A stretch of 64,000 bases of DNA. It comes from Pycnopodia helianthoides (Eukaryota > Echinodermata > Asteroidea > Forcipulatida > Asteriidae). Position 1 is the first letter of the stretch, and each line of letters opens with the position of its first letter. This document shows positions 52,701 to 63,632 of this stretch, piece by piece. The notes under the pieces are model-generated. The model was given only the letters and a program-made list of their open reading frames with translations, did no database searches and was not told the DNA's origin. The stretch covers positions 25,704,930 to 25,768,929 of the forward strand of contig CM063244.1 in NCBI GenBank assembly GCA_032158295.1. The letters run 5' to 3'. The translations under genes were made by a program, and so were the position numbers.

Positions 52701-55700
52701 ACACAACACATAAACTGATACGTACTAGTTAGAGAGGCAGAAAGCACAGAGAAAAAGCAAGGGATAAAATGAAGAAGGAGACAATGGGGGAGGGGGTGGG
52801 TTAGAGGGAAGGGGCTCTGCCCCTCTCTCTCTTTTCATCTATTTCCACTTGACACTGCTTCTGTTACACTAGTACGTACCTGTTTATGTGTGTTATGTTG
52901 TCATTTACCCTTTGAGAAAGACTCTGCTAGGGTCGAAATGTCAGGCCACTAACTATTTCATGCATTCAAAATATTAATACGAACAACCAAACGCCATCAA
53001 GAAAATATCAATGTGATGATGTAAGTATGTACGGAATATTGTACCTTTTGATGTCACCATGAATCAGCGGTTGGTCCTGAGCTTTGTGCAGGAAGTTAAT
53101 GCCCTCAGCAGACCCTTCAGCTATTTTATGTCTCATTCTCCAATCCAGAGTTCTCCTTTGTGCCTACGAATTAAAATAAATGTTAATCACACACACACAA
53201 AATTTAAAAAAAAAAACCAAAAAAAAAAACAGATTGAGAAAAACACATCAACAAAAAAAACAGCTTTGTAGTTTGATAATTTTAACCCATCATTTTTTGT
53301 TTTTATTGAAATGAAGAAACTTTTCCCACCTTCCTCATAACAGATTTGATACTATGGGAAAGTTCTAATTCTACTTTGTAAAATTACTATTACTTGAAAA
53401 CGTTGCTTACCCCCTTGTAAAAAGTTGCTTACCTAACTTGTGAAAGTTGCTAATCCTACTTTGTAAAAGTTTGCCTAACCTGTTTAAAAGTGCTTACCCT
53501 ACTTTGTAAAAGTTGCTTACCTACTTAGGAATGATGCTTTCCTAACTTTGTAAAGAAAGTTGACCTAACCTGTTTTGAAAGTTGCTTACCTTAACTTTGT
53601 GAAAGTTGTATGCTTAGACTTCTATCTTTGTGAAAGTTGCTTACACCCTAACTTTGTGAAAGTTGCTTAACCTACTTTGTGAAAGTTGCTTACACCTATC
53701 TTTGTGAATGTTGCTTACCTTGCACAGAAGGTTATCTTCCAGGGAGCCATTCTCCATAAACTCATAAAGCAGGCAGGGTGAGGGCCCGTCAACGCAGTAA
53801 GCCAACAACGCAACAATGTTACGATGGCGATACCTGAACAAACAAAATAAGAATCCATACTGTAGATTTGGACACATTCGAGGTCAAGTCAGCCTGGCCA
53901 TTCAATACCATTCACTGTGGTTTTGAATGATAGATGAACTATGCCAGCCTGCAATATGATACCATGAGGTATGCATCTTCACAGTACACAGTTAGTTCTG
54001 TGTACAGTTGTGCCACCGTACACAACCTTGGCAGTCGAATGGTTTCAAATGGTTGGTCAACTCACTGGAAAATGTTGCCAAGAGTCACTAGAGTAGGAGG
54101 GTTGATAAAAATAACTAGTTCTTATAAAGCGCATTTTTCAATAACGCATCATGCGCTTTACAATATAGTGCCCTGGTCATTGGGCCAATAACATTCCCGT
54201 TTTTCTCAGCTCCCTGGGGAGTATACAGCCCTGGGCTGCCGTGGCGCTCTGAAGGCTTTTTTTTGAAACACAATATCAACCTCTATACCCTCACAGATAA
54301 ACATTTGTACCCCTGGTAAAGAGAAGCAATTATAGTAAAGCGTCTTGCTCAAGGACACAAATGTCATGACCAGGGTTCGAACCCACACACCCATGACTTA
54401 ACTACCAGAACTTGAATCTGATGCTCTAAGCCGCTTGGCTATGACATCCCTTAGATAAAGTTCAAGTCAATCAACTTGACCCAACCGTGTTTTACGTGTG
54501 TGTGCCATTTTTTTTTTCTTCAATTATGTTTGAAAACATTCCCATTTAATTTGACTTTATGATTGCTTTCTGTTGATGTTTATTAAGCTAAATTGTTTGT
54601 TTTTGTAATTTCATGTACCGCGCTTAGAAACACTGCATATGAAGCGCGCTGTATAAATGTTAATTATTTTATAAAAATTATGTTATGGACCAGGATGTTG
54701 TGACAGTTCACCTTACCAACGCAACATGGTCCTAGTGGTGGGAAATGATTTGGACATTCAGTTGATTTAAGAAATTCTGCAAATTTTCACAATGTACTTA
54801 AAATTCAACTTCCATTTTTTAAACAGAAATTAAGTTTATGGTTATTGAGGCATTGCATGGTGAGGTATCAATGTATATTCGGTTTGCGGTAACACCATGT
54901 GTATAATTATCTACTTTGCTGTGTAGATTTTTTTAGAGAACTTGTCTTGCTATTTTGATTTAAGTTACTTCAACCAACTCATTGTTGACAAGCCTTGCAT
55001 ATTGAGTTAATTTCATCTTGATTTTTTTTTCATTGACTAACTAGACATAAAAGTAGATTGACTACCTGACGAGGGCCCTCAGCTCTTTCAGCTGATCAGC
55101 TCTAGCGATCTCAACCGTCTGGAATCCCATGTACTCATTCTTCTTCATACACTTTACAGCATAGTGAGACATGTTGATCATGGAATGGTACACAGTCCCG
55201 AAGGAACCCTCTCCGAGCTTACAGCAGTCGTCGAAGTTGCGGGTCGCTTTGCAAATCTCCTCGTAGGGCATGTGAAGAAGACTACTCAGTGCAGATTTAT
55301 TCTCGTCTGTAAGAACGAAAGAGAAATATTATTTAACAAGTTATCGCACTGAAGCACTATCTGCCCCACTTTTGAATTTAAAGAACATTCCACAAGCAAG
55401 GCATCAGCTTCCGTTTGTAGGACCCCCCCCCCTCCCCCACCGCCTCCTTCCAGAAGTTCCACAAAAAGTCTTTCTGAGTCAAAGTTATTCCACCACCATA
55501 CATTGTGGCATGTCGTGGCTGAGCAGTTAAGAGCACCAGACTCAAGCTCTGGTGTTTCTGATCAGCAGAAATTGTGGATTCGAGTCCCGGGTCGTGGCAC
55601 TTGTGTGCACGAGCACGATGCTTTACCAGAATTGCTTTGTTCTTCGGATGGGACATTAAGCCGTAGGTTCCGTATACTAGGATTGGGAGTGCACGTAAAA

Positions 55701-58700
55701 GAACCCAGAACACTTATCGTCGCAGAGTACGGGGTTTACCTTGGTGTTTCTGGTCCACATAGAAAGCACCCTTGTTTTACAGGTTTCCTCAGGCTTGCAA
55801 ACTACAGTGATTAAGTTCCCTTATGAGTCATCCTCGGTTTTTTTACCAGAAATATAATAATAATAAATGACAATTAATCTGTGGACTTTCATAGACTTGA
55901 GAGAGATGTCAGACAAGCTCACAAGAATTTGTTCGGGGTTATTATCGCGTGTCGTGGTCGAGCAGTCTAGTGCACCGGACTCTAGGGCCGGCGGCCAAGT
56001 CAACAAGGTGTGGGTCTCAAATCCTGGCCATGACACTTGTGTCCTTGCGGAAGACGCTTACAAAACTATAGTCGCTTCTCTTCACCCAGGAGTAACCTGT
56101 GACGGCAGGGATGGATTCTGCGATTGGTTTAGCTTGATGCACTACTTGTTCGGCAGCACACAGGCTGTATACTCCCTCCCCCCCCCAAGGAAGCTGAGAT
56201 GGCTTAAGGAATGAAATGAATGGCCCCAGTGACCTGAGGTGATAATGTGAGGGCGCAATGAGCATCACTGCGTTGCGATCTGAAGCGCTACGTGAAGCCA
56301 ATTATTACTATCATCAACTTACACTCTTCCATCGTCTCTTTCACTCCGTGTTCATCCCTCATCGAGGTCAGCACACTGCCTCCGGTACTGGAGTCTCCCT
56401 TGTCACTGCTCTTGTTATCGATGCTCATCGAGGACCCAGTGCGCTCCCCTTGCCAACCCTTGAACGGCGACTCCAGGCCGGTCACCTTCTCGGAGCACTT
56501 GTCGATGTTGGCCGTCAGACCCTCCTTTCTTTCTCGGTGCGGATTGCTGTGATGACCGTGCTCGTCGTCACGGTTCCAGGAGCCCTGCGTGGCTTGAGGT
56601 TTGGTCGACCGATCGTAAGACGGCGTCTTTGAATCTTGCGGGTAGGAAGGTTGACCCATGGCACCTGTAACGATCGATAATCATACATAATAATCTGCTT
56701 GATCATATTGATAGGTGGCAATTAGAGAATTTGACACCTTTAAAGACATGGCTTTGGGATTTTGTGTCAAATGGATGGAAGAAGTTGATGAACGATGACC
56801 ATGAGTTGTTAAGTTAAAACACGAACACAAGACATTAAGCTTGTTCTTTTTTTTTACCTCTAAACCTTTACCTTTGACATAATTATCTTGCATAGTAAAT
56901 AGAGGACGTTTCAGAAGCTCCAAAAAGTTCAGGAAAATAATACCATGAGCAGGTGTGGTTTCTGAATACCGTTATATTGAGTAAACTAATGACTGTTTAC
57001 AAAAGTTGATAGAATTTCTGATGTCATGGATGCATTTTGGATCAATAATCCCTTTTCTGTTCAACTCTTTAATTCCCTGTCATCCCAACCTCCATGACTA
57101 CTCGAGCTCGTACCTGGGCTTGGGGGAAACTCCAGAGGGGGTAGTTGAGGATGTCCACGAAACTCTGGCTCATCGGCCGCTTCTTCAGTTGGCTGAACTC
57201 CTTGAACCTCTCGAATCAGATGATGAAGATTGGGGTCAACTACAGCAACAACAAAAAACAGAGAGATAGGAGGAGTCAAAATCTACGCTGCTGCATGATC
57301 AGCGGGTTTTGCTCAGTTATCGAGCAAGCAAGTTCTCTCTACCTCGACTAGAACCAGACCTGTATTGATCAAGGACTTAATAGGGACCGTGGTTTCCTGT
57401 CCCACTACCAGGAGTAGACGCTCTCTAGTCACCGACTCCACCTTTTGTTATTGGATTCATTCCCCCGTTACTTTCCTGTATATTAGCTTGTCCCCTTCAT
57501 TGTATCTGATGAAGTAGTTGTTGCTACGAAAGTTCATGCAGTTTTTTTTAATGTAATTAGTTAGTCTTTAAGTGCTACCACTACCTTCCTTGTTTTATCT
57601 ATCAGACTAACACAGCTATGTTTTAGTATTATCTCTACTAGTACAGTGCAGATACATCTTCAAGCTAAGGGATGTCTACTTCAAGTGTAATTTGCATTGA
57701 CAAGTATTTTGGAAAGCTAAAATTTCAGGCTGAATTCATTTTAACAGAACTTAAACAATGCTGATATTTCTCGTGTTTAAAAAACCTCCTCAATGGCTGA
57801 CCTTTCAAAGGTTTATACTTGATTTTGTTTTACTACAAGCAGCCTGCAATATGACATCATGTGGTGAATGTAACACAGTACACAGTCAACCCTCCTACTG
57901 TCAGACCTTTCAATGTCATAGGCCGCATCCACTGTGGTTTTGAATTATAGATTTTTAAACTACATGCATGCAGCCTGCAATATAATGTGGTGAATGAAAT
58001 ACAGTACACAGTCAACCCTCCTACTGTCTGACTTTTGAATGATTGAGTTTTGAACTTCATGTATGCAGCCTGCAATATAATGTGGTGAATGTAATACAGT
58101 ACACAGTCAACCCTCCTACTGTCTGACTTTTGAATGATTGAGTTTTGAACTTCATGTATGCAGCCTGCAACATAATGTGGTGAATGAAATACAGTACACA
58201 GTCAACCCTCCTACTGTCTGACTTTTGAATGAATAGAGTTTTGAACTACATGCATGCAGCCTGCAATATAATGTGGTGAATGTAATACAGTACACAGTCA
58301 ACCCTCCTACTGTCTGACCTTTCAATATCATCCACTGTGGTTTTGAATGATAGGGTTTCGAACATGTACACAGCCTGTAATATGAAATTTTTTCAGAATT
58401 TTTTCTTATAGCCAAAATCAATGTATAAGCCGCGGCTTATATGCCAAAGATTACTGTAGTGAGTCTAATTCTTAAACAGGATATGACCTCTGAGTTACAT
58501 GTACTGTAGTATGAGGTGAACTCCACGACCTGCATTCAACCCATTACGTACTGTACTGCACGTAAACCGACTGCAGTCAGTCACTGTCTTTTTATAGAAC
58601 ATGTGACCTGTGACCTGTGACATCACATGTTTACAAAAGAGCCACAGAGCCCGGACTTCATACAGGCACAGCTTGTACACAGCTCAATGGAAGAATACAA

Positions 58701-60873
58701 CAAATCTTATGTATTGTAGAGATTGCACTGTCTGATTTTTCTCAACTTTTGATATGAAGAAAAGGGGTACATCTCAAAAGCTGTACAGCTGTTGCTTTTG
58801 TAAATCTTGAATTTATGCGAAAATTATGACACAAAATGTCATGAATGTAAAGGTTCTCATATGGCCTGTGTAGTATCTTGCCCGTCAGGAAACGCATTAG
58901 AATGTACAAGGTCGATCACCACTCTGTAAACAAAGGTAACATGGTCTGTATCCACCATGCCTGATTCATGACTGGCATGTTGAAATAACAACTCAACTTT
59001 AGAAACAGAAACCAATTTCACTCTCCAAGGAGTCCCTCATAAAATGTTTTCACACCAATCAAAATGAAACGAGAAAAAGAAGAAAAAGTGCTTCCGCAAA
59101 ATGAACTTCTCCCATCCCCACTCCAGCTATATTAGACTTACCAAAGTCCTTCAAGAGCATCATACACCTAGCGTGTTTCATTTCAAACAGTTTATGGAAG
59201 AGTTCCGTGATCGTATGGCAACCGTAGTCCCATACCGTTAGCATATCGTCTGTGGGGCTCCCCGCTGGTCTGTATATGGCTCTCTTAAACGTCTGGACTT
59301 CATCGTTGGTGAAATTGAGCTTTGAAGCTGTAAACAAAAAGGAGAATGATCATGATTTGCATTTTACATTTTGCGTCATTCAAAACTGTAACCTGTTAAA
59401 TCAAAACATCAAAAGAATAGTTTGAATTGTCTTTTACTCGCACAACACCATATTGTGATGTACTTTGGAGCGAGGTCATGAAGGGCCTTGAACATAGAGA
59501 AAGACAGGTTTTTTTCAATTTTTGAATTATGACATTGATATATGTAGCACCTTCTATGGGTTGACAAGGTGCTGCGGCACATTCAGCAGCCACTGCCAGA
59601 CACACCGGGGCAAACCCCTTCTCTTAGCGACTAGTGTAAACTGCGGTCTATTACATGTACTACACAACGCACAGGACCTATGGCTTTACGTCCCATCCAA
59701 TGGATGAAGTAATAATGGTTTTAAGTGTCTTGCTTATAAGGACAAAAGTGTTTGAGACTGTGGGACTCGAACCCACACTCTGCTGATCAGAAACACCAGA
59801 GCTTGAGTCCAGTGCACTGGACTGATCGGTAAATGACACGCCAAAACAATCTCGCACCAACAACTTGATCTCAACTATAGTATAACATACTTTTCAAACA
59901 ACAAATTCTTAGTATAAGTACTATTTGCATTAATCATGGAGGCCATGAGTACTTCATGTCCTGATCATAGCCCTTCTCAACTTAGGACAGGTCAAAAGCC
60001 AAGGTCTTGGATTTTGACCCTCTTGAGTCTTGAACAAGTTAATTGTTTGTCATCATCTTTACAACAAAAATGTACTATTTTTAGTTTGAGACGTGCCATA
60101 TGGCAAATCTCGTGTCCATTACAAACACTGAAAAGTATTACATTTATTTTCGAAAATTACAGACGTTTTTGCTTTCTTAAAACCACCGAAGTAAACAAAT
60201 GATCTCTAGCTGTAGACCGTAGTCTGAATAAAATTGAATTAAAAGATGGACAGCACAAATTGTGCAGAACCAATGGGGAAGGGGGCCTGTCGGTATAGGC
60301 CTACTTCAGTAAAACTTCGCTGGGCTTCACAACTACAAGATAGACATTGTGGGTTGATTTTTACTTTTAGGTAGGAACTGTACTTGTGTTATTGTTTTTT
60401 GGACAATGTTTTTAAACGAACAGGAAAGATTAAAGAAAAGGGACAATAGAAAAACACATGGGGAAAGCCCACAAAAAGAGATGTCTGCTTTATCTGTGAC
60501 TCAGTCAGAACCGGATACGGGGAAATGGTTTTTATCACAACAATCAGACACTGAAACGGTGCCATGACATTTACGAGGAACTACCCCCCCCTTCTTTTTT
60601 TGATGGTCACTGCGTTTTGTTGTTAGTACATTTTGAGTGAGTTCGTCTAATCATACATAGAGAAAGGACCCATGGTCTAATTGGTGTTCCATGGTCCACT
60701 GAGGACCTCCATCCAAGGTTTGTCCTGCCCACGAAGCTGTTGGCCAAAAGATGTGTGTTTGTTTTTATTTCCTACTTACCTAGAGTCAGCCATAAGAAGG
60801 AAACATCCAGCATGCGGCACATATCATGCCGACATGCCAGTGGAATATCGCGGATGTATTTCACGGGCGCCAT
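48231..60873 (-). CDS. IRAK1: IRAK1/Pelle-like kinase, 12 exons, apparent frameshift in exon 10
   Basis: IRAKs couple Toll/IL-1 receptors through MyD88 to NF-kB. The model predicts ~1,094 residues if one missing base is allowed for in exon 10. Order: death domain (1-94), Pro/Ser-rich linker (95-276), kinase (about 277-550), ~520-residue tail. Kinase motifs seen: [10 protein letters not shown] (280-289), AVK lysine (301), Tyr gatekeeper in CLLYEF, catalytic HGDIKSANILLD (Asp405), DFG (423-425) and [13 protein letters not shown] in place of HRD and LPEEY match IRAK1 better than IRAK4. All intron borders are GT-AG and all phases agree. Read literally, the frame stops at residue 535, before the last kinase helices. 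Human IRAK1 has 712 residues; the tail here is longer. The only P-x-E in the tail (PSEGHV) is not a canonical TRAF6 motif. Orthology to IRAK1 is inferred from motifs. Confidence 0.92.
50311..50380 (-). CDS. IRAK1: IRAK1-like exon 11
   Basis: The acceptor is TTCGTTTCCAG and the donor GTGAGA. It encodes [20 protein letters not shown] and a few residues more, linking kinase and tail. Phase 1 end. Confidence 0.8.
50434..50817. repeat. TTAA-type MITE, family T4 (one end decayed)
   Basis: It starts TTAAAGGTATTACACAGGAT and ends CCTGTATAATACCCTTCAA. The inner TTTTCACTATTTTCTCCTGA and AAAATTTTCACAGGTTT words match the T1-T3 families. Confidence 0.7.
51045..51211 (-). CDS. IRAK1: IRAK1-like exon 10, with in-frame stop from an apparent 1-bp loss
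   Basis: The acceptor is TTACTTCACAG and the donor GTAAGA. The exon is 167 nt. Its 5' part encodes [20 protein letters not shown] and on to WEMLQLA before TGA (51,091-51,089). The next part reads [15 protein letters not shown] in the -1 frame, the expected end of the kinase C-lobe. With one more base the exon would be 168 nt and in phase with both neighbours. Confidence 0.85.
51340..51405 (-). CDS. IRAK1: IRAK1-like exon 9
   Basis: The acceptor is TTATGGCAG and the donor GTAAGT. Its 66 nt encode [22 protein letters not shown], equivalent to the LETLAGQRAV part of IRAK1 after the F-helix. Confidence 0.9.
51790..52195 (-). repeat. tRNA-Leu-like SINE, near full length
   Basis: On the minus strand it has the tRNA-like head with TGATCAGCAGAGTGTGGGTT, then the AAGCAAGACACTTAACCATT body, CCGTAGGTCCCGTGTGTTGT, the AACCCAGTTACACTTATCG part and a tail in GCGCTTTGAGAGCC. 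Other copies are at 22,146, 37,060, 46,640, 54,180, 55,503, 55,945 and 59,540. Confidence 0.8.
52249..52444 (-). CDS. IRAK1: IRAK1-like exon 8: activation segment
   Basis: The acceptor is AAAAACTGCAG and the donor GTAAGT. It encodes [21 protein letters not shown], the activation loop, [14 protein letters not shown] and the VDVYSFGV F-helix. Confidence 0.95.
52628..52973. repeat. Fold-back element in IRAK intron 7
   Basis: Arms of ~110 bp (52,628-52,740 and 52,850-52,973) are inverted copies. They share GTTAGTGGCC, AGCAGAGTCTTTCT-like, ATGACAACA and TAAACTG-TACGTACTAGT words. Each arm outward carries a short hairpin followed by GAAA-TGTC. A purine/pyrimidine-rich spacer lies between them. Confidence 0.75.
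53045..53163 (-). CDS. IRAK1: IRAK1-like exon 7: catalytic loop
   Basis: The acceptor is TAATTCGTAG and the donor GTACAA. It encodes [20 protein letters not shown] and then [14 protein letters not shown], with the catalytic aspartate (405). Confidence 0.93.
53395..53720 (-). repeat. Minisatellite of splice-donor-like sequence beside exon 6
   Basis: On the minus strand the unit is close to GTAAGCAACTTTCACAAAGT, about 24 bp, repeated ~14 times with decay. GTAAGCAAC is exact in seven places, the first being the real exon 6 donor at 53,718. The array therefore appears to have grown out of the splice site itself. Confidence 0.85.
53719..53833 (-). CDS. IRAK1: IRAK1-like exon 6
   Basis: The acceptor is TTTGTTCAG and the donor GTAAGC. 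It encodes [20 protein letters not shown] then [18 protein letters not shown], the kinase hinge with a tyrosine gatekeeper. Confidence 0.95.
53890..54450 (-). repeat. CCCTCC-family element followed by a tRNA-Leu-like SINE
   Basis: 53,890-54,105 is a reverse copy of the TTAA/CCCTCC family (GAGTAGGAGGGTTGAT at its end). 54,110-54,180 has a GCGCTTTACAATAT tail. 54,180-54,450 is a SINE copy (GTGTGTGGGTTCGAACCC on the minus strand). The remaining intron to 55,065 is AT-rich, with a GTACCGCGCTTAGAAACACT LINE-tail-like phrase at about 54,617. Confidence 0.65.
55066..55306 (-). CDS. IRAK1: IRAK1-like exon 5: kinase N-lobe
   Basis: The acceptor is CGTTCTTACAG and the donor GTAGTC. It encodes [20 protein letters not shown], then GSFGTVY and YAVKCMKK, the glycine-rich loop and ATP lysine. 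Confidence 0.95.
55503..56215 (+). repeat. Two tRNA-Leu-like SINE copies in tandem
   Basis: Copy 1 (55,503-55,810) begins GTGGCATGTCGTGGCTGAGC, shows CAGACTCAAGCTCTGGTGTT (anticodon-loop-like CTCAAGC), TCTGATCAGCAG and GGATTCGAGTCCCGG. Copy 2 (55,945-56,215) begins GCGTGTCGTGGTCGAGCAGT and is more diverged. Strong A and B boxes identify a tRNA origin. Confidence 0.8.
56323..56664 (-). CDS. IRAK1: IRAK1-like exon 4: linker
   Basis: The acceptor is CGTTACAG and the donor GTAAGT. It encodes 114 hydrophilic residues ([29 protein letters not shown]) between death domain and kinase. IRAK family linkers are Pro/Ser/Thr-rich and phosphorylated; this one is Ser/Asp/Lys-rich. Confidence 0.88.
57114..57239 (-). 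CDS. IRAK1: IRAK1-like exon 3: linker
   Basis: The acceptor is GTTGTTGCTGTAG and the donor GTACGA. It encodes [20 protein letters not shown] and then a proline-rich stretch ([13 protein letters not shown]). Confidence 0.85.
57330..57640 (+). repeat. Retroelement tail with hammerhead-like CTGATGA...GAAA motif (tentative)
   Basis: CTGATGA at 57,506 is followed by a small stem (GTAG...CTAC) and GAAAG at 57,528, then TTAGTTAGTCTTTAAGTGCT. This arrangement resembles ends of some retroposons. The extra base before the stem departs from the hammerhead consensus. Confidence 0.35.
57842..58375 (-). repeat. CCCTCC-family element expanded as ~95-bp tandem units
   Basis: GCCTGCAATATAATGTGGTG recurs at 57,973, 58,068, 58,163 and 58,259 (periods 95, 95, 96), with a diverged unit at 57,842. 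Each unit ends in CAGTCAACCCTCCTACTGTC, the terminus of the simple family members. Confidence 0.85.
58560..58980 (-). repeat. ~400-bp dispersed repeat, copy 2 (inverted)
   Basis: Reverse-orientation partner of 7,030-7,385, starting near GTGACATCACATGTTTACAA and ending near CTCTGTAAACAAAGGTAACA. Non-coding in both places. Confidence 0.7.
59142..59327 (-). CDS. IRAK1: IRAK1-like exon 2: death domain
   Basis: The acceptor is TTTGTTTACAG and the donor GTAAGT. It encodes [20 protein letters not shown], then [20 protein letters not shown] and [16 protein letters not shown]. The W-D/Y-G then TITEL pattern matches IRAK death domains, which contact MyD88. Confidence 0.9.
59540..59840 (-). repeat. tRNA-Leu-like SINE copy
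   Basis: Minus-strand CTCAAGCTCTGGTGTTTCTG, ATCAGCAGAGTGTGGGTTCG and the AAGCAAGACACTT body. It lies in IRAK intron 1. The rest of that intron to 60,779 shows no other feature. Confidence 0.75.
60780..60873 (-). CDS. IRAK1: IRAK1-like exon 1
   Basis: ATG at 60,873-60,871 begins [23 protein letters not shown], similar in pattern to the YEVPPWVMCRFYKVMD start of human IRAK1. The donor is GTAAGT. A palindromic TTGACGTCAA (60,876-60,885) lies just upstream of the start codon, probably in the 5' UTR or core promoter. Confidence 0.88.
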
Positions 60874-61926
60874 ATTTGACGTCAAAGAGGATTGCAACTT
60901 TGCCAGCTATCTATGATTGCAGCAACCCCCCTTTACTTTTACACACAATTACCCACGACTCGAGTTGCCAACAAAATGTTCCGTCTGGGTTGGTAGAAAA
61001 ATGAATTTCAGGTATTATTCCACGCCTTGAAGTTTCATGAATGAGTCAGGATGGACTATTCTCCATACACATGCGAAATGATGATATTTTCGGTCCGTTT
61101 AGTCATGAAATCGTGCCGGGGAAGTTCATGTACGTCACATCACTTTGCATCACATGAAACGCTTACCAAAACTTGCTGTGGGTTTTACAGGGGAAAACCC
61201 AGGAATTGATGACGTTTTCCTTTTGTTCCGGTTTGACCGTACCAATTTTTTTGAGGGGTGGCCGGAAAAGCCCGAACAGTTGTTTTTTATTTTGTAATCG
61301 TCTGGTAAACTTCGTGTATGGAGGAAGGATGCCTCTAGTGTAAGAAATATGTTGTAATACTTGTCTTTGAAATGTTGTGGCCATTTACTGAAATGGAAAA
61401 CAAACCGCTGAAATACACAAGTGATGGACCACTCCTATTTAGTTGATTGAGAAGTCTGAGCGCTGTTTCTGCTCTCGTTTTGTCGTCGCCGTGCTGCATT
61501 TGACCTTAGCTACTGTGCATGGACTTTGTGCATTATCAAATAAATACAATTGACTATGAATTCACAATTGATGTGATAAGAAAACCTATAGAGAAAGGGA
61601 GAACAACATGATAAAACATTGTATGTTATTTTAAAAGTGATTCAACAAAAGCACAGACGAACGTTGAAAAATTCGCACCTGTTCTAAGTTTCAGGAAAAC
61701 CTCCGCATGAAGTTTTTTTTACCTTTTTAGGGAAGAGTAAATAGTACGTTTGTTCATTCCAATTCTATAGTTGTCGATTTCCATGCAACCGCCCTAAAAA
61801 TGACCTGTGAAAATGTCATAAAGAAAATCAGCGTATTTTTTTCCACAGATGTGCTCATTCATTGCCTTGTGACAATTGAAATAAGCAACAATGATTTGGG
61901 GTCTTGCCGAAACTAGGATAAAATTG
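60874..61926. other. IRAK1: Upstream of the IRAK1-like gene
   Basis: Expected promoter region. Apart from the CRE-like TTGACGTCAA next to the start codon, I see no TATA box, no clear binding-site cluster and no other gene. Confidence 0.35.
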
Positions 61927-62262
61927 TTAAAGGTATTGTACACTTTTGGTAACAGCTCAAAATCGGTGTCCACATTTTTGTGTGATTAAACATATGCATG
62001 AACAAACAAACCTGTGAAAGTTTGAGCTCAATTGGTCATCGAGGTCACGAGAAAATAGTGAAAAGAGATCTTATGTGTTTTCTGTTTTTTCAAATTATCG
62101 CGCGCGATACTGTTTTACTCGTTTCTCAGAAACGGTAGCATTTTAGGCAGAAATATTTTAAGGAACCCTTTCTACCATTACTTACTTTAAATCATGTAAG
62201 TTATGTGTGAATCTGTGAGCATTGTGTTTTTCGATCTTACCAATAGTGTACAGGGCCTTTAA
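61927..62262. repeat. TTAA-flanked MITE, family T1, inverted
   Basis: TTAAAGGTATTGTACACTTT at the left and GTGTACAGGGCCTTTAA at the right, with a slightly shortened CGCGCGAT palindrome. It is the fourth T1 copy in the window. From 62,263 to 62,940 nothing recognisable was seen except a G-run at 62,582. Confidence 0.88.
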
Positions 62263-62941
62263 GGGACACAATTTGGGGTGCACCATTTTTTTTCTAAGGG
62301 GCACTTGGCCAAGTTTCCGTTTGCATTTCTCTTAAAACAACGACGACCCCTTTTCAGCGCTCTTGTTGCGCCATTTGCTATTTTTTATAAGATAATCTGA
62401 CGTGAGTGCAAAAGAAAATACAAAATTGTCTGCGTGTAAATGGAAAACAGTTTTAAAAACAATGAAATTCTCACTAACAGAGCTTACAAAATGTAACATT
62501 TTACTCTGGTAATTTTTTAGTCTCACAAGTCCAGATTTCAAATGGGGAAGGGGGCTCACATGAGGGCATGGACATTAATTGGTGGGGGGGGGGGACACTG
62601 ATACTTTTCTAAACTTTGAAACTATTTTAGACGAAAAATTCTTATGAGGTTTTCGCTACTTGCTTGGTTTTATAATCATTAGTCTTTCATGTTTCTTTAT
62701 ATTTTATTTTTATTTTTTGATAGTTCAGCAAATGTTTTGACACAATCATAGGCAAATGTTCTACACTCACTTAGGAGATTTAAGAGAAAGAGAAAACAAA
62801 GTGAAAACACTCATTAGACATTGGATTAGATTATTTCTTCTCTCCCTAAAGAATACTTCATGCCCCACTCCAGTTTTTGTGTGTGTTAGCTTCAGAAAGA
62901 GGATAATCCGGCACCTTACCTCCAACCACTCTAATCATTCC

Positions 62942-63327
62942 CTGAAAGGAACATTACAGAATTGGTTTTTGCTAAACAAAACAGTTGCTGGCAGTGTAAG
63001 CACTTTATGTAATCCACCATATACATAAACTGACAAACCTGTAGAAGTTTGAGATCGATCGGCCATCTGGGTCACGAGAAAATAGTGAAAAACCGATTAC
63101 ACATTTGCATGAAATCATATAGATTCAACAAAATGAATAAAACGCTAACTGAGTGATAAACTCCAATCGGAAAATGAGTTTATTCATTTCTCATCAAATA
63201 TGGCATTTCAGACAGAAATATTTCAAGGGATGTTTTCTACTATCATCATCATTAGACCGTGTAAGCTTGATGTAAATCTGTGATCAAAAGTATATATTTT
63301 TTTCTTACCACTGTAATGTTCCTTTAA
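62942..63327. repeat. TTAA-type MITE, family T3, inverted
   Basis: AAAGGAACATTACAGAATTG at the left (TTAA decayed) and ACTGTAATGTTCCTTTAA at the right. It is the inverse of 44,808-45,202. Confidence 0.85.
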
Positions 63328-63632
63328 AGGGAAGGATTTGGTTAGAAGTACAGCAACTTTCGATAGTATAAAGCATTTTGAGAAATATTTCAATTCAAAA
63401 TAATGTGGAAAATGTGGATCTGAGTAACTTTTCTGCCAGAAACGTTTCTCAGATCGTGTATTCCTATTAGGATTATTCTTTATGCGTGGACATATTCGCT
63501 GCGGATTTTTGCGTTATTTCAAACACGCGACCACCTTTTGAAATGAAATTTTCACAGGTTAGTTTTATTGTATATATCTACATTTATATAGGATTAAAAA
63601 CAACCAAAACCAAAGGTATACTTTGCTTTTAA
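63324..63632. repeat. TTAA-flanked MITE, family T5, copy 2
   Basis: It begins at the TTAA shared with the preceding element (TTAAAGGGAAGGATTTGG) and ends AAGGTATACTTTGCTTTTAA, where the next element starts. Confidence 0.8.

Noticed and set aside
53045..53163. HGD instead of HRD as a sign of a pseudokinase
   Set aside because: Human IRAK1 also has HGD at this place and keeps the catalytic Asp; Lys301, Asp405 and DFG are all present here.
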